Assembly (NCBI GenBank): GCA_964017195.1
Contig: OZ024897.1
Span: 35,851,036-35,915,035, forward strand
Source: Siderastrea radians
Lineage: Eukaryota; Cnidaria; Anthozoa; Scleractinia; Rhizangiidae
DNA: 64,000 nt
Reading direction: 5' to 3'
Part shown: one piece after another, positions 11,060 through 23,230 of the stretch
Position numbering within the stretch: the first letter of the stretch is position 1
Layout: the number at the start of each line of letters is the position of its first letter
Translations under genes and position numbers: made by a program
The notes under the pieces: generated by a model
The model's input: only the letters and a program-made list of their open reading frames with translations
Databases searched by the model: none
What the model was told of the DNA's origin: nothing

Positions 11060-11384
11060 AATACTGTTCAGGCTGGCCTTGACATTTGCCAGTCATTATT
11101 GCCTTTATTCTACCAGACCAACCTAGCCAGCCCATGACTGGCCTGGGCCGCCCTGGGCCGCCCTGGGCCACCCTGGGCCGGCCCAGGCCAGTGAATAGCC
11201 AGAGAAAATTGAAGTTGGCCAGCCTTAGCCGGCCCGGGCCGGCCAAGGCCATGCTGGGCCAGGCCAGTTTTCTGGCCTGGGCTGGCCCAGGCCAGCTATG
11301 GCAGGGCCAGGCCGGCCTGGGCCAGGTAAGGCCAGCCCAGGCCGGCCTGGGCTGGCACGAGCAGGACATTTTTTTGCACGGGTG
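11060..11384 (-). repeat. GGCC-rich dispersed repeat, copy 2 (-)
   Basis: The reverse complement begins CCCGTGCAAAAAAATGTCCTG and continues with GGCC(T/G)GGCC units, the same order as the copy at 5539. The GC-rich ORFs on both strands (Pro/Ala/Gly/Trp-rich) are by-products of the repeat. Confidence 0.8.
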
Positions 11385-12123
11385 TCTTTGTTTACACGTT
11401 ATACAGTGTGAATTATCATGCCCAAAATCAGCCCGAAAAGTTTTTTGCGCTTTTGAGAAATGCACCCCTTGATTTTGAGAGCACACGAAGTAGATGTAAA
11501 ATGGGACTTTGCTCTGCTTCATATGCCATCCTTGTTGCTTCAACACACCTTTGAAAATTTAACTGTTGAAGTTGGAAATATACCATATAGGATGAGGGTT
11601 GGAGAGTAGCAAAAATGAGAGCAAGTTATAGTTATAAAAAATTCAACCACTCATCAAAACCACAGAAAAGAACAAATCCTTGAAATGTGTAGACCTTGTA
11701 AACCATTTGATTTGTAGGTCATTAACTTGTCATCTTTAATTTTATCCACAACAGTTGCATTTAATTTATGACAAACTAACAAACCTGACATGTTCATCAG
11801 AAAGAATGGAAGGCCACAGTTTTGACGCCGGAGACTCTTTTAAATTGAGTAAATCTTCCTGTAATTGAGCAAGTTAAACACTGTATATTAGCGAGCACAG
11901 AGTGTATTTTAGTGTGTACAAGTACGCGGATAAGGCTTACAATGTAAGCTTATGTGAATTCAAAAATACAAATTTGAAATGCTTTGTAAACAGAAGAGTT
12001 TGTGATTTTCGTAAATTCGTTTTTATAATAAATTTCCCGTTTTCGATAAATAATCTTAACAGTGGGATCGGCTGTGGTTTAAAAGATACAAGGAATAATT
12101 CTATTTTCAAGATGCTAAGTTAC
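11385..12123. other. Intergenic, nothing recognised
   Basis: No supported gene. A short open frame at 11902-12183 runs into the element starting at 12124 and looks accidental. Confidence 0.5.
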
Positions 12124-12873
12124 GCACTTATCAATGTAAACCCCGTGGGGGCAGAGGAGTGCGAGCAAGGGGTGGGGATTTGACGGCGAAGTCCATCCCC
12201 TCAGTGGAAGGTTTGATCAAGTTCCTTTGCTCGGGGGTCGGGACATTTGATTTTTTCGACAGAGAAACTGGGACCAAGATTAAGCGTGGTTACCTGGCAT
12301 CTTCTTTCTTGGCTTTGAAAATGTATGGTGATCTATAATCACATGGTTTTAAAAGTTCCAGTTTGAATTCATTTTCATTGTCACTCTTACAGGCATTATG
12401 TCGTAGATCACACATCATGTTGTCAGATAAGGAAGATAGGTTAAATCAAGTTTTTGAGTTTCATACTAAGTTGAAGTCTCGAGTGTAGAGCACCTTTTAC
12501 AAGGATAGTGATCTATCATCACATTAAAAGTTCTGTTAAAAGTTCCAGTTTAATGTTGTTTTCATTGTCTATTAAATACTCTTACAGGCATGATGATGTA
12601 CGTCACACATCATGTTGTCTCGCAAGGGAGCTATAGATAGGTTAAATCAAGTTTGTGAGATTCATACCAAGTTTAAGTCAACAGTTATTAAAGGTATGAG
12701 CACAGCTTGTCTTTTATTTGGTATTTTGCCCCTGGGAGGGGATTTTTAACCACATTTGATGAACATGTGCTTCCCTACCCTTTGGCAATTGACCAAAATT
12801 TTCACTTCTTGGTCAAATCCCCACCCCTTGCCCGCACTCCCCCCCCCCCACGGGGTTTACATTGATAGGTGCA
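12124..12873. mobile_element. DNA transposon or large MITE with TATCAATGTAAACCCCGTGG ends
   Basis: Inverted termini of about 60 bases share GCAC(T/C)TATCAATG, TAAACCCCGTGGGG, GAGTGCG(A/G)GCAAGGGG and TGGGGATTTGAC. The interior is a tandem duplication: GTGATCTAT(A/C)ATCACAT ... CACACATCATGTTGTC ... GATAGGTTAAATCAAG occurs at about 12329-12487 and 12504-12681. There is no coding capacity. The target duplication is uncertain. Confidence 0.72.
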
Positions 12874-13140
12874 TTATTTTGCCTTCTTCATACACAACAT
12901 ATTACCTTCGAGTACGTAACACGTGGCTTGTTTTTCACTATTCCGGATCCTTCCTCGCCTTCTTTGTTCGATATGGCCAACCCTCCGTTAGTTTTGCTAG
13001 TTCTTCCTAAAATATAAATGGCAAAGTTAAAACTAACCATGCCGGCTTCATTACCAGCTATTTATGGAAGCATGACTAGATACGACAGTTTACACTTCAA
13101 ATTTCAAAGTTTTACGTGTTTAAAGTGCAATTGTCAATCC

Positions 13141-14269
13141 GGTCAGTACAAAATGCAGACTGCAGACTGCAGACTGCAGGTCGGGTACAAAATGCAGACT
13201 AGGTACAAAATGCAGACTGCAGACTGGGTACAAAATGGAGACTGACATTTGAAACTGTTTTTTTCATTTTTTTTTTATATTATTTCATTTTATAACTTAC
13301 CGGTTGTCACGCAATCCCTTTTCCGATGTCAGATTCCACGAAAACTCGCATTACCAGGGAATGATCTGGCTTCATTACTCGAAATATACTTTTTAAACGA
13401 AGTCTCGAAAATCAATTCGTTCTTAAACATGATTTAAGCCTTCTCGGTCTTCTTACTTCAAGCGCGAGATCGCAGAACATAAAATAACAACACTCATTGC
13501 AACATGATACCGAGAAACCAGCAGACACATGACCTTCCGTGCACGTGGTCGCTTTCTTTGCCTCTTTCTTGTCCTCTTTCTAATTCTTTGTCTGCAGACT
13601 GCAGACATGCCAGGCTGGTAGAACGAACTTTCCACAATAAGAGCAGTGTTAATTGTTATGGTTGTTATATATTGAATCACCATATTTGAACCAGACATGC
13701 CAGGCTGGTAGAATGAACTTTACACAAATGGAGCAGTGTTAATTGTTATGGTTGGTTAGCAAAAATATATTTTGGAGAAAATTAAAGAAAGTTTAAGTTT
13801 CCTACATTTGCAATGTGTTTTATCTGTACTTATTAATTAATTAACCAGGAAGATAACAAAAGTCAAATCGGGGGAATTTTTCGAGGACAAGATTCCGTGA
13901 CTGACCGTTTGTTTACATTTCTTGTGGTTTTATCGCATCGGATCATGAATGACCACACAATTGCTACACAAAATGAAATCATGACTCAGCGTTTTCATTT
14001 CGAGTAACGGAGCAAGATCATTCCCCGGTAATGCGAGTTTTCGTGGAATATGACATCGGAAAAGGGATTGTGTGACAACCAGTAATAATATTTAAAAAAA
14101 AACAGTTTCAAATGTCAGTCTGCATTTTGTACCCAGTCTGCAGTCTGCATTTTGAACCTAGTCTGCATTTCGTACCCAGTCTGTAGTCTGCAGTCTGCAT
14201 TTTGTACCTAGTCTGCATTTTGTACCCGGTCTGCAGTCTGCAGTCTGCAGTCTGCATTTCGTACTGACC
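13141..14269. mobile_element. 1.13-kb foldback element with TGCAGAC-repeat arms
   Basis: Arms of about 280 bases are inverted copies: GGTCAGTAC, AAATGCAGAC/TGCAGAC tandem units, GGGTACAAAATGCAGAC, TGACATTTGAAACTGTTT, then CAATCCCTTTTCCGATGTCA and AAAACTCGCATTACC. The flanks carry ATTGTCAATCC at 13130-13140 and again at 14271-14281, a 10-11 bp target duplication. The centre has a 64-bp direct repeat (CAGACATGCCAGGCTGGTAG at 13602 and 13692). No transposase is present. Confidence 0.83.
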
Positions 14270-14281
14270 TATTGTCAATCC

Positions 14282-14668
14282 ACAAAAAGCGCCACGAAAC
14301 GTAGACTTCCTAGGTCATTTGCACACCAAAGCCAGAGAAACAAAAATATCTAAAACTAAATTTGTATAATATATTAATTAACAAACTAAAACTTATCAAC
14401 CTTGAGGACAAAAAGCTTACCTTGACTAGATAAGCCTTGTTTTCTAACGACATCATCTTCAGCTGACAACTCGCCAACCTCCATCTAGGAACTCGGCGTA
14501 GACAGTCGTCGAAACGAGATCAGTAATTTCCTTGAAAAGAAGTAAATTGACATGGTTTTATTGAACAACTGCACATGACTGATGACGTCACTATCATGAC
14601 AAATTCCTTTGTGAATTTAACCTCAGGGAAACCTTGTTTCATTACAAAACCTCAGCAAATGGTAGGTA
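14282..14668. other. Intergenic DNA before the 18-bp array
   Basis: No gene seen. GGTAGGTACGT just before the array also occurs, inverted, beyond the outer end of the second array near 41080. Confidence 0.5.
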
Positions 14669-17600
14669 CGTGATATACTCTACGTGCTTGATGTACTCTA
14701 TGTGCTCGATCTACTCTACGTGCTTGATATACTCTACGTGCTTGATATACTCTACTTGCTTGATGTACTTCACTTGCTTGATGTACTCTACTTGCTTGAT
14801 GTACTCTACGTGCTCGATGTACTCTACTTGCTCGATATACTCTACTTGCTTGATATACTCTACGTGCTTGATATACTCTACTTGCTTGTAGTACTCTACG
14901 TGCTTGATATACTCTACTTGCTTGATGCACTTTACTTGCTTGATGTACTCTACTTGCTCGATGTACTCTACTTGCTTGATATACCCTAAGTGCTTGATAT
15001 ACTCTACTTGCTCGATGTACTCTACTTGCTTGATGTACTCTACTTGCTTGATATACTCTACGTGCTTGATATACTCTACGTGCTTGATATACTCTACGTG
15101 CTTGATGTACTCTACTTGCTTGATGTACTCTACTTGCTTGATGTACTCTACTTGCTTGATTTACTCTACTTGCTTGATGTACTCTACTTGCTTGATGTAC
15201 TCTACGTGCTTGATGTACTCTACTTGCTTGATTTACTCTACTTGCTTGATTTACTCTACGTGCTTGATATACTCTACTTGCTTGATGTACTCTACTTGCT
15301 TGATGTACTCTACGTGCTTAATATACTCTACGTGCCTGATATACTCTACTTGCTTGTAGTACTCTACGTGCTTGATATACTCTACTTGCTCGATGTACTC
15401 TACTTGCTTGATGTACTCTACTTGCTTGATGTACTCTACGTGCTTGATGTACTCTACTTGCTTGATTTACTCTACTTGCTTGATGTACTCTACGTGCTTA
15501 ATATACTCTACGTGCTTGATATACTTTACTTGCTTGTAGTACTCTACGTGCTTGATATACTCTACTTGCTCGATGTACTCTACTTGCTTGATGTACTCTA
15601 CTTGCTTGATGTACTCTACGTGCTTGATATACTCTACGTGCTTGATGTACTCTACTTGCTTGATGTACTCTACTTGCTTGATGTACTCTACGTGCTTGAT
15701 ATACTCTACGTGCTTGATATACTCTACTTGCTTGATATACTCTACTTGCTTGATGTACTCTACGTGCTTGATATACTCCACGTGCTTGATGTACTCTACT
15801 TGCTTGATGTACTCTACTTGCTCGATGTACTCTACTTGCTTGATGTACTCTACGTGCTTGATATACTCTACTTGCTCGATGTACTCTACTTGCTTGATGT
15901 ACTCTACTTGCTTGATGTACTCTACGTGCTTCAAGTACTCTACTTGCTTGATTTACTCTACTTGCTTGTAGTACTCTACGTGCTTGATATACTCTACTTG
16001 CTCGATGTACTCTACTTGCTTGATGTACTCTACTTGCTTGATGTACTCTACGTGCTTGATGTACTCTACTTGCTCGATGTACTCTACTTGCTTGATATAC
16101 TCTACGTGCTTGATGTACTCTACTTGCTTGATATACTCTACTTGCTTGATGTACTCTACGTGCTTGATATACTCTACTTGCTTGATGTACTCTACGTGCT
16201 TGATGTACTCTACTTGCTTGATTTACTCTACTTGCTTGATGTACTCTACGTGCTTAATATACTCTACGTGCTTGATATACTCTACTTGCTTGTAGTACTC
16301 TACGTGCTTGATATACTCTACTTGCTCGATGTACTCTACTTGCTTGATTTACTCTACTTGCTTGGTGTACTTTACTTGCTTGTAGTACTCTACGTGCTTG
16401 ATATACTCTACTTGCTCGATGTACTCTACTTGCTTGATGTACTCTACTTGCTTGATGTACTTTACTTGCTTGTAGTATTCTATGTGCTTGACGTTCTTTA
16501 CTTGCTTGTAGTACTCTATGTGCTTGGTGTACTTTACTTGCTTGATGTACTTTACTTGCTTGATGTACTCTATGTGCTTGATGTACTCTACTTGCTTGTT
16601 GCACTTTACTCGCTTAATATACTTTACTTGTTTGATGTACTTCACTTGCTTGATGCACTCTACTTGCTTGTAGTAGTACTCTATGTGCTTGATATACTCT
16701 ACTTGCTCGATGTACTCTACTTGCTTGATGTACTCTACTTGCTTGATATACTCTACGTGCTTGATATACTCTACGTGCTTGATATACTCTACGTGCTTGA
16801 TGTACTCTACTTGCTTGATGTACTCTACTTGCTCGATGTACTCTACTTGCTTGATGTACTCTACGTGCTTGATATACTCTACTTGCTTGATGTACTCTAC
16901 TTGCTTGATGTACTCTACTTGCTTGATGTACTCTACGTGCTTGATATACTCTGCTTGCTCGATGTACTCTACTTGCTTGATGTACTCTACGTGCTTGATA
17001 TACTCTACTTGCTTGATGTACTCTACTTGCTTGATGTACTCTACGTGCTTGATGTACTCTACTTGCTTGATATACTCTACTTGCTTGATGTACTCTACGT
17101 GCTTAATATACTCTACGTGCTTGATATACTCTACTTGCTTGTAGTACTCTACGTCCTTGATATACTCTACTTGCTCGATGTACTCTACTTGCTTGATGTA
17201 CTCTACTTGCTTGATGTACTCTACGTGCTTGATGTACTCTACTTGCTTGATTTACTCTACTTGCTTGATGTACTCTACGTGCTAAATATACTCTACGTGC
17301 TTGATATACTCTACTTGCTTGTAGTACTCTACGTGCTTGATATACTCTACTTGCTCGATGTACTCTACTTGCTTGATGTACTCTACTTGCTTGATTTACT
17401 CTACGTGCTTGATATACTCTACTTGCTTGATTTACTCTACTTGCTTGATGTACTCTACGTGCTTGATATACTCTACGTGCTTGATATACTCTACTTGCTT
17501 GATGTACTTCACTCGCTTAATGTACTCTACTTACTTGATGGACTTCACTTGCTTGATGTACTCTACGTGCTTGATATACTCTACTTGCTCGATGTACTCT

Positions 17601-18555
17601 ACTTGCCCTATGTACTCTACTTGCTTGATGTACTTTACTTGCTTGTAGTATTCTATGTGCTTGACGTTCTTTACTTGCTTGTAGTACTCTATGTGCTTGG
17701 TGTACTTTACTTGCTTGATGTACTTTACTTGCTTGATGTACTCTATGTGCTTGATGTACTCTACTTGCTTGTTGCACTTTACTCGCTTAATATACTTTAC
17801 TTGTTTGATGTACTTCACTTGCTTGATGCACTCTACTTGCTTGTAGTAGTACTCTATGTGCTTGATGTACTTTACTTGCCTGATGTACTTTTCTTGCTTG
17901 TAACACTCTACATGCTTGATGTACTCTAAGTGCTTGATGTACTTTTCTTGCTTGTAATACTCTACATGCTTGATACTCTATGTGCTTGATGTACTCCACT
18001 TGCTTGATGTACTTCACTTGCTTGTAGTACTCTATGTGCTTGAGGTACTTCACTTGCTTGATATACTCTACTTGCTTGATGTACTTTATTTGCTTGTAGT
18101 ACTCTATGTGCTTGATGTACTTTTCTTGCTTGTAGTACTCTACTTGCTTGATGTACTTTACTTGCTTGATGTACTCTATGTGCTTGATGGACTCTACTTG
18201 CTTGTTGCACTTTACTCGCTTAATGTACTCTTCTTGCTTGATGTACTTCACTTGCTTGATGTACTTTACTTGCTTGTAGTACTCTATGTGCTTGATGTAC
18301 TCCACTTGCTTGATGTACTTCACTTGCTTGTAGTACTCTATGTGCTTGAGGTACTTCACTTGCGTGATATACTCTACTTGTTTGATGTACTTTACTTGCC
18401 TGTAGTACTCTATGTGCTTGATGTACTTTTCTTGCTTGTAGTACTCTACTTGCTTGATGTACTTTACTTCCTTGATGTACTCTATGTGCGTGATGTACTC
18501 TACTTGCTTGTTGCACTTTACTCGCTTAATGTACTCTACTTGCTTGATGTACTTC
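14669..18555 (+). repeat. 18-bp minisatellite array 1 (CTTGATGTACTCTACTTG)
   Basis: About 215 head-to-tail 18-bp units with limited substitutions: GATGTA/GATATA, CTTG/CTCG, TACTTG/TACGTG and GTAGTA for GATGTA. The type changes along the array. CTCTACTTG/CTCTACGTG units dominate to about 17.5 kb; after that TACTTTACTTG, CTATGTG and GTTGCACTTTACTCGCTTAA variants prevail. It reads open in several frames on both strands, including 14990-17929 (979 codons of LLDVLY-type hexapeptides). There is no start context, composition or domain to support a protein. Confidence 0.95.
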
Positions 18556-19035
18556 ACTTACTTGGAGTACTTTTCTTGCTTGTAGTACTTTGGTTGCTTA
18601 GAGTACTTAACTTACTTGGAGTACTTTACTTGCCTGGAGTACTTGACTTGCTTGGAGTACTTGCTTGGAGTACTTTGTTTGCTTGGAATACTTTACTTAC
18701 TTGGAGTACTTTACTTTTAACTTGGAGTACTTTGTTTGCTTAGAGTACTTTACTTGCTTGGAGTACTTGGAGTACTTTGCTTACTTGTATTACTTTGCTT
18801 GCTTAGTGTACTTTACTTACTTGGAGTACTTTGTTTGCTTAGAGTACTTTACTTGCTTGGAGTACTTTACTTGCTTAGAGTACTTTACTTGCTTGGAGTA
18901 CTTTCCTGGCTTGGAGTACTTTGTTTGCTTGGAGTACTTGACTTGCTTGGAGTACTTTACTTACTTGGAGTTTTTCGTTTACTTACTTGTAGTACTTTGC
19001 TTGCTTGTAGCACTTTACTTAATTGGAGTATGAGT
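18556..19035 (+). repeat. Diverged sub-array (TTACTTGCTTGGAGTAC)
   Basis: Units change to TACTTGCTTGGAGTACTT-type with more length variation and lower identity, consistent with an older array edge. A short stretch of ACTATACAC(C/G)(A/G)CTATA repeats follows to about 19110. No equivalent is seen at the inner edge of the second array. Confidence 0.8.
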
Positions 19036-19408
19036 ACTACACTATACACGGCTATAGCACAACATAAACCATTATACTACACTATACACCACTATACTAC
19101 ACTATATACAGCCATATAAACAATAGCCTCCATTTGGTGCGAAGATAAGCTTGGTCTGAGACGCGAACAATTTTCCACAACTATTCCGTAAATAATCTTC
19201 GCAGGATATCTCTCACCGGTCTTCTTAGCCACTTCCATAACGAATTTGCTTAGCCTGCAATTTAGACTCGACACTTCCATTTCTTCGATACCTGTTGAGA
19301 GCGTCGCGACCTTACGCCCCTTCTTCACTCATGGTCGGACGCCAACTGCACAACAACAACTCACTATGCATGTAAACGTGTTCGTTCGGTGGAGGGCAAT
19401 AATGTAAC

Positions 19409-19487
19409 ACTGCATAATTTATCATTGTTGATTTGAGAAAACATGTCACTGCATAATTTCTTATTGTTTCATTTGAGAAGACATGTC
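19409..19487 (+). repeat. 39-bp tandem duplication
   Basis: CACTGCATAATTT...TTTGAGAA(A/G)ACATGT occurs twice in tandem (19409 and 19448). The second copy runs into the foldback element at 19482. Confidence 0.7.
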
Positions 19488-19594
19488 AAAAACTCGGGCT
19501 TCGTGCTTCATCACGGGTTCCAAACACCTCGAAACCATAAAAGCACTCGGTCTACGGGAACCCGTGATGAAGCACTCGCCCTGTTTTTTGACAT
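19482..19594. mobile_element. Foldback MITE with CATGTCAAAAA ends
   Basis: CATGTCAAAAACTCGGGC...GTGCTTCATCACGGGTTCC on the left is inverted on the right as GGAACCCGTGATGAAGCAC...TTTTTTGACAT. The loop is about 25 bases and there is no ORF. Confidence 0.72.
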
Positions 19595-19637
19595 ACTACA
19601 TGAAACACTCTCTCTCTCTCTCTCGTGTTTGATATAA

Positions 19638-20387
19638 TAGTGCCGTAGCATGGGGAGCCCCGCCTCCCCAAAAAAATGGGTTAACACAAAAGAGTAGAAC
19701 AGTAACTATGTTAGCATACTGTTGGATTAGGTCAGCCTAATTAACACTGCGGTTAGCCCAATTTTGTTTTCCAGTGCTATTAGTATAACGTTTTCCAGCA
19801 AAAGTTTTGCACATTTTCTTTTCCAACTCCTACAAAGCTTTTGGCAGCAAAACCTAGAAGTGGATTGGATTTTTGCGATTGACCCTTGTGAACTGAGCCA
19901 ATAATTATGACCGTTACGTCTGGTTAGCGGCGACGCTCTTCCTGCTCCTTAATTTTTGCAAACATCCAATGTTCATTTCGATTTGATTAAGCTTTAAATT
20001 CTATGGCTTTAAATGGGTGAGAAACCCATTAAATCTGGTGAGAAACGATCACGAGTCATGCCCAAAAAAGAATGAAAACCGTCAAGAATAGGCTGGTTTA
20101 GAAGTAACATCTCAGGCATTTTGGCTTACAGGCAGAAGGAACTTCGAATTAAATAAACCCGTTCAATAAGAACAGTACAGCGTTAAAGCAACCTTTCTGA
20201 TCAATGATTTTAGTCAGTTTAAAATTGCTGGTAACTTTTTCAGAAAGCTAGAAATGCTATTTTAGAGACCCCATCATTGAAAATCTCCCAGACTAGCATG
20301 CCCCCCGACCCTCCAAGAACCTCGCGCCCAAGGTGCGAGTGATGTGCCCCCCCCCCCCCCAATAAATTTAACCCTGCTACGGCACTG
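19638..20387. mobile_element. Non-autonomous hAT-like element
   Basis: The ends TAGTGCCGTAGCATGGG and inverted CTGCTACGGCACTG match a (C)AGTGCCGTAGCA terminus of the hAT type. The right subterminal region (about 20265-20320) carries GAGACCCC...CTCCCAGACTAGCATGCCCCCCGACC, a layout common in hAT 3' ends. No coding frame and no clear 8-bp target duplication. Confidence 0.55.
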
Positions 20388-20406
20388 TATATTACAAACT
20401 ACTCTA

Positions 20407-20548
20407 TATACCATGCCATAGAAAATACAGCCTATCAGAATTCAGGAAAGCCGTTGAATATTCGATGGTTAAACTTAACCTTCCCATCGTGCGCTGGGAT
20501 TTTATTCTCGACGAAATTTAGTAAGCGTATTTTCTATGGCATGGTATA
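20407..20548. mobile_element. TA-target MITE (TATACCATGCCATAGAAAAT)
   Basis: Perfect inverted termini of about 22 bases (TATACCATGCCATAGAAAAT and its complement) bound 142 bases and include TA at both edges, as in Tc1/mariner-derived MITEs. It lies 20 bases from the hAT-like element. Confidence 0.75.
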
Positions 20549-22763
20549 AAATAGTAACACAACACTTTCTCGTGGTATACTTAACAATTATTCCTTGAGC
20601 GCGCGTTGGATACGAGATGGTAGATAGCCAACGAGGCGCGTAGCGTGCGCGCTACGTTTATAACGGGGCCATTCAAACCGGAAGTTGAACATATCTTTTT
20701 CCACCAAGAACGATCAGAATGCGAAAACTTTGTCAATCCCAGCAGTATCGTAGCTTGCAAACGCATACGTTTTTCCTGCTGTCGCTAAGCAGTTTGCCTC
20801 TGTCACGATGTTGCCTGAGATGATTGCCTCAATGTTTACTAAAGCAAAGCGTTGAAATGGAGGAATTTTGCTCTCGGATTTTGAAGAACAATCGTAACTT
20901 GTTGTTCTGTTTATGTAGCACAATGGAGGATCATTCGCTTGTTTTCGGGGTTCGAACAAAATTAAAGTTTTGTCTGCTCTAGGCAAAAAATCGTTGTTGC
21001 AGATTGGTGTAAAACCGCATTTGATTCTGCGTGCACAGTTTCAAGTCTGTAGGACTTTTCGCTTCTCGGAGAGAATGAAAACAACTGAACAAGAAATGTT
21101 CATTTTGGGGGAAGTAGATCATGTAACCAAGTGTTCTCATGCTATCTCAGACTCAGGAACTGCCAAAGCTATCGAGTTGAAAAACTTGCACGTAAACTAT
21201 GTGTGCTGAGCGTGTTAACTGTATATGATGAAAGTGTTCGGTGTTTTTACAAGAAGGAAAGGACGTTTAGAACTTTCATAAGATTTTAGCGTATTAATGA
21301 GCATTACGGAGTGAGTGTTTGTAACTGTAAAACTAAACTGCGCTTATACATTTTCTTACCCTGTCAATTACGTATGACAATATTAAACGCTGTCAACAGA
21401 CTACAGTGAAATACTTAAGCAAAGTTTAGAACGCGCGATGTATTTTTGTTTCGCGTTTATTCTGGTTGAACATATATTGAAATTGCATGTTTTTGATACT
21501 ACATCTGATACTACAGAAAAAAATCCGCTGTAAATGATCTTTTTTAGCCTGGGAATGTTCTTGAAAATTCAGCCATTTGTAACTCCGCCTTTTTGAGATA
21601 TCGACAATTTAGTGTTTGCTTTAAAAATGTAAGCTTTGGATACTGCTTCTGGTCCAATCTCAAAAGCAGGCAAACTCGCTCGAGTACCTCCTCTCCTTCC
21701 ATGACCCTCACAAGACAACTTTTCAGTCTATCAAGGCCCGCACTTCCTAACCCGTGGTTTAAGATAAGATAAGATAAGATGTTATGTGGGTCAAGGTATA
21801 CTGTGAGGTAGAACAACAAATTAGACTGGAATACCTTTTTATCGCCAAGTTGGGAATTCAAAGGAGATATTTAATACAACTAAAATAAACATCAAACTTC
21901 ATGCCCTCTATTACAAAGTATGGGTGTTAAAAATTGACAGTGATAAACCCAACCCGAGAGCATTGCAGACCGCACTTATGCTGATCCATGGGTCCTTTGT
22001 AGTTGTTAGGGTGGTGAAAGATCAATCAGTTCCACAGCATATTGTGCCTGTAATGTTCTTGAAAGCAATACGAGTATAACAAATGTCTTATCGCAAAACC
22101 TTTTACTCTAACTGATTAAGCACACACATTTTCCGTCTCTTGAATTCATTTATTTTAGATCATTTATCTCTGGAACAAAACAAAGTAAGAAACTGTAACC
22201 TAGGAATGCTAAAAACTGGAACTATATTCAACACTTCTAAACGTCCACCACATTATGCGAAGCCAACCTGAATTTAATGCATTTTTTTTGTGTGGACGCT
22301 ATTATAAAATTCCAAACTAAGCCATCGACTTCTTGCTTTGTGAGACCGAGTTTGTCTGTCCACCAACTGACTGATTCTTAATGAGCCCTTCAGAACTCCA
22401 ATTAGCGACCAATTAGCGTGCGTAGTACATTTTAAAACAAGCAGGTTTGGATAAAAGAATTGGCAAATCTTTGCTTGTGTATTCACCTTTTAATGATTCT
22501 GCTTTTTATTTTTATAGTCGTTTAACTTGCCATTTCATGAGTTGAAAAAATTTAAGTTAATATCTGGTAATCTGTCAAGGTTTCAAAAAACCATCTTACC
22601 TTATTCATGCATTTTCATGCCTTGATTTTCCTGTTAATTGCTAAACACACGTAGCACTTGAACACTCAAGATAGCAACCTAACAACATGTATATATAAGC
22701 GGCCACACAAGTACATTTACGCACTGCGGACCTATAATTTTAATTTTTAATTTCTTAAAGCAG
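20549..22763. other. Intergenic, no supported gene
   Basis: An ETS-like CCGGAAGT at about 20680 and an acceptor-like TTGTTGCAG before an open stretch ending in CAC/GTAAAC (about 20996-21197) hint at an exon, but no family is recognised. AAGATAAGATAAG units lie near 21762. A TATATATAAG box lies near 22690. Confidence 0.4.
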
Positions 22764-23230
22764 AATCCAGAGATCCACGTGAGCCACTATCTAAACGGAG
22801 GAAAGGTAAAACCTTGTCAACTTCCTATCTTTCTATAGTTCTTTTTTAAATTTATCTAGTAAAATCCACTGAAAAAAAAAAAGAATCACTAATGCGTTAA
22901 GAATAACTTTATTGACCACATCCAAAGAGACTACTATCAATGGTTATAAAATTTTAAAAGCCTACTTGGCTACGCACCAGAAAAAGCTGTGCTTAATTAA
23001 TGTTTCTGAAATGTTTCTTTCAGGTACAGTCAGAGATGAAGCCTCAAGCCTTGTGGATGGAATCCACCCAGGCATTATGCAAAGTAAATTGCTGTTACAT
23101 ATTTTAAAAATAATTTCTTAAAATAATAATGACTTCATTGAATTCATTTGTCACTCCTTATTACAAGTTGATATCTAATGCTTATTTTAACTGTTTTGCC
23201 TTTACAGAAAAGCTGAGATCAAGAAAATGA
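22764..23230 (+). CDS. Candidate 3' end of an unknown gene, three short exons
   Basis: Exon A 22764-22805 (acceptor AAAGCAG, donor AAAG/GTAAAA), exon B 23024-23083 (acceptor TTTCTTTCAG, donor CAAA/GTAAAT) and exon C 23208-23230 (acceptor CCTTTACAG) are all in phase 1. They join into one frame that ends in TGA: SRDPREPLSKRRK, then GTVRDEASSLVDGIHPGIMQ, then KKLRSRK. Consistent phases across three strong splice pairs are unlikely by chance. The peptide is not recognised and no upstream exon was found. The basic tail could be nuclear, which is speculation. Confidence 0.42.

Noticed and set aside
11086..11546. Trp/Pro/Ala/Gly-rich ORFs (128 and 191 codons)
   Set aside because: They are translations of the GGCC-rich dispersed repeat on the two strands.
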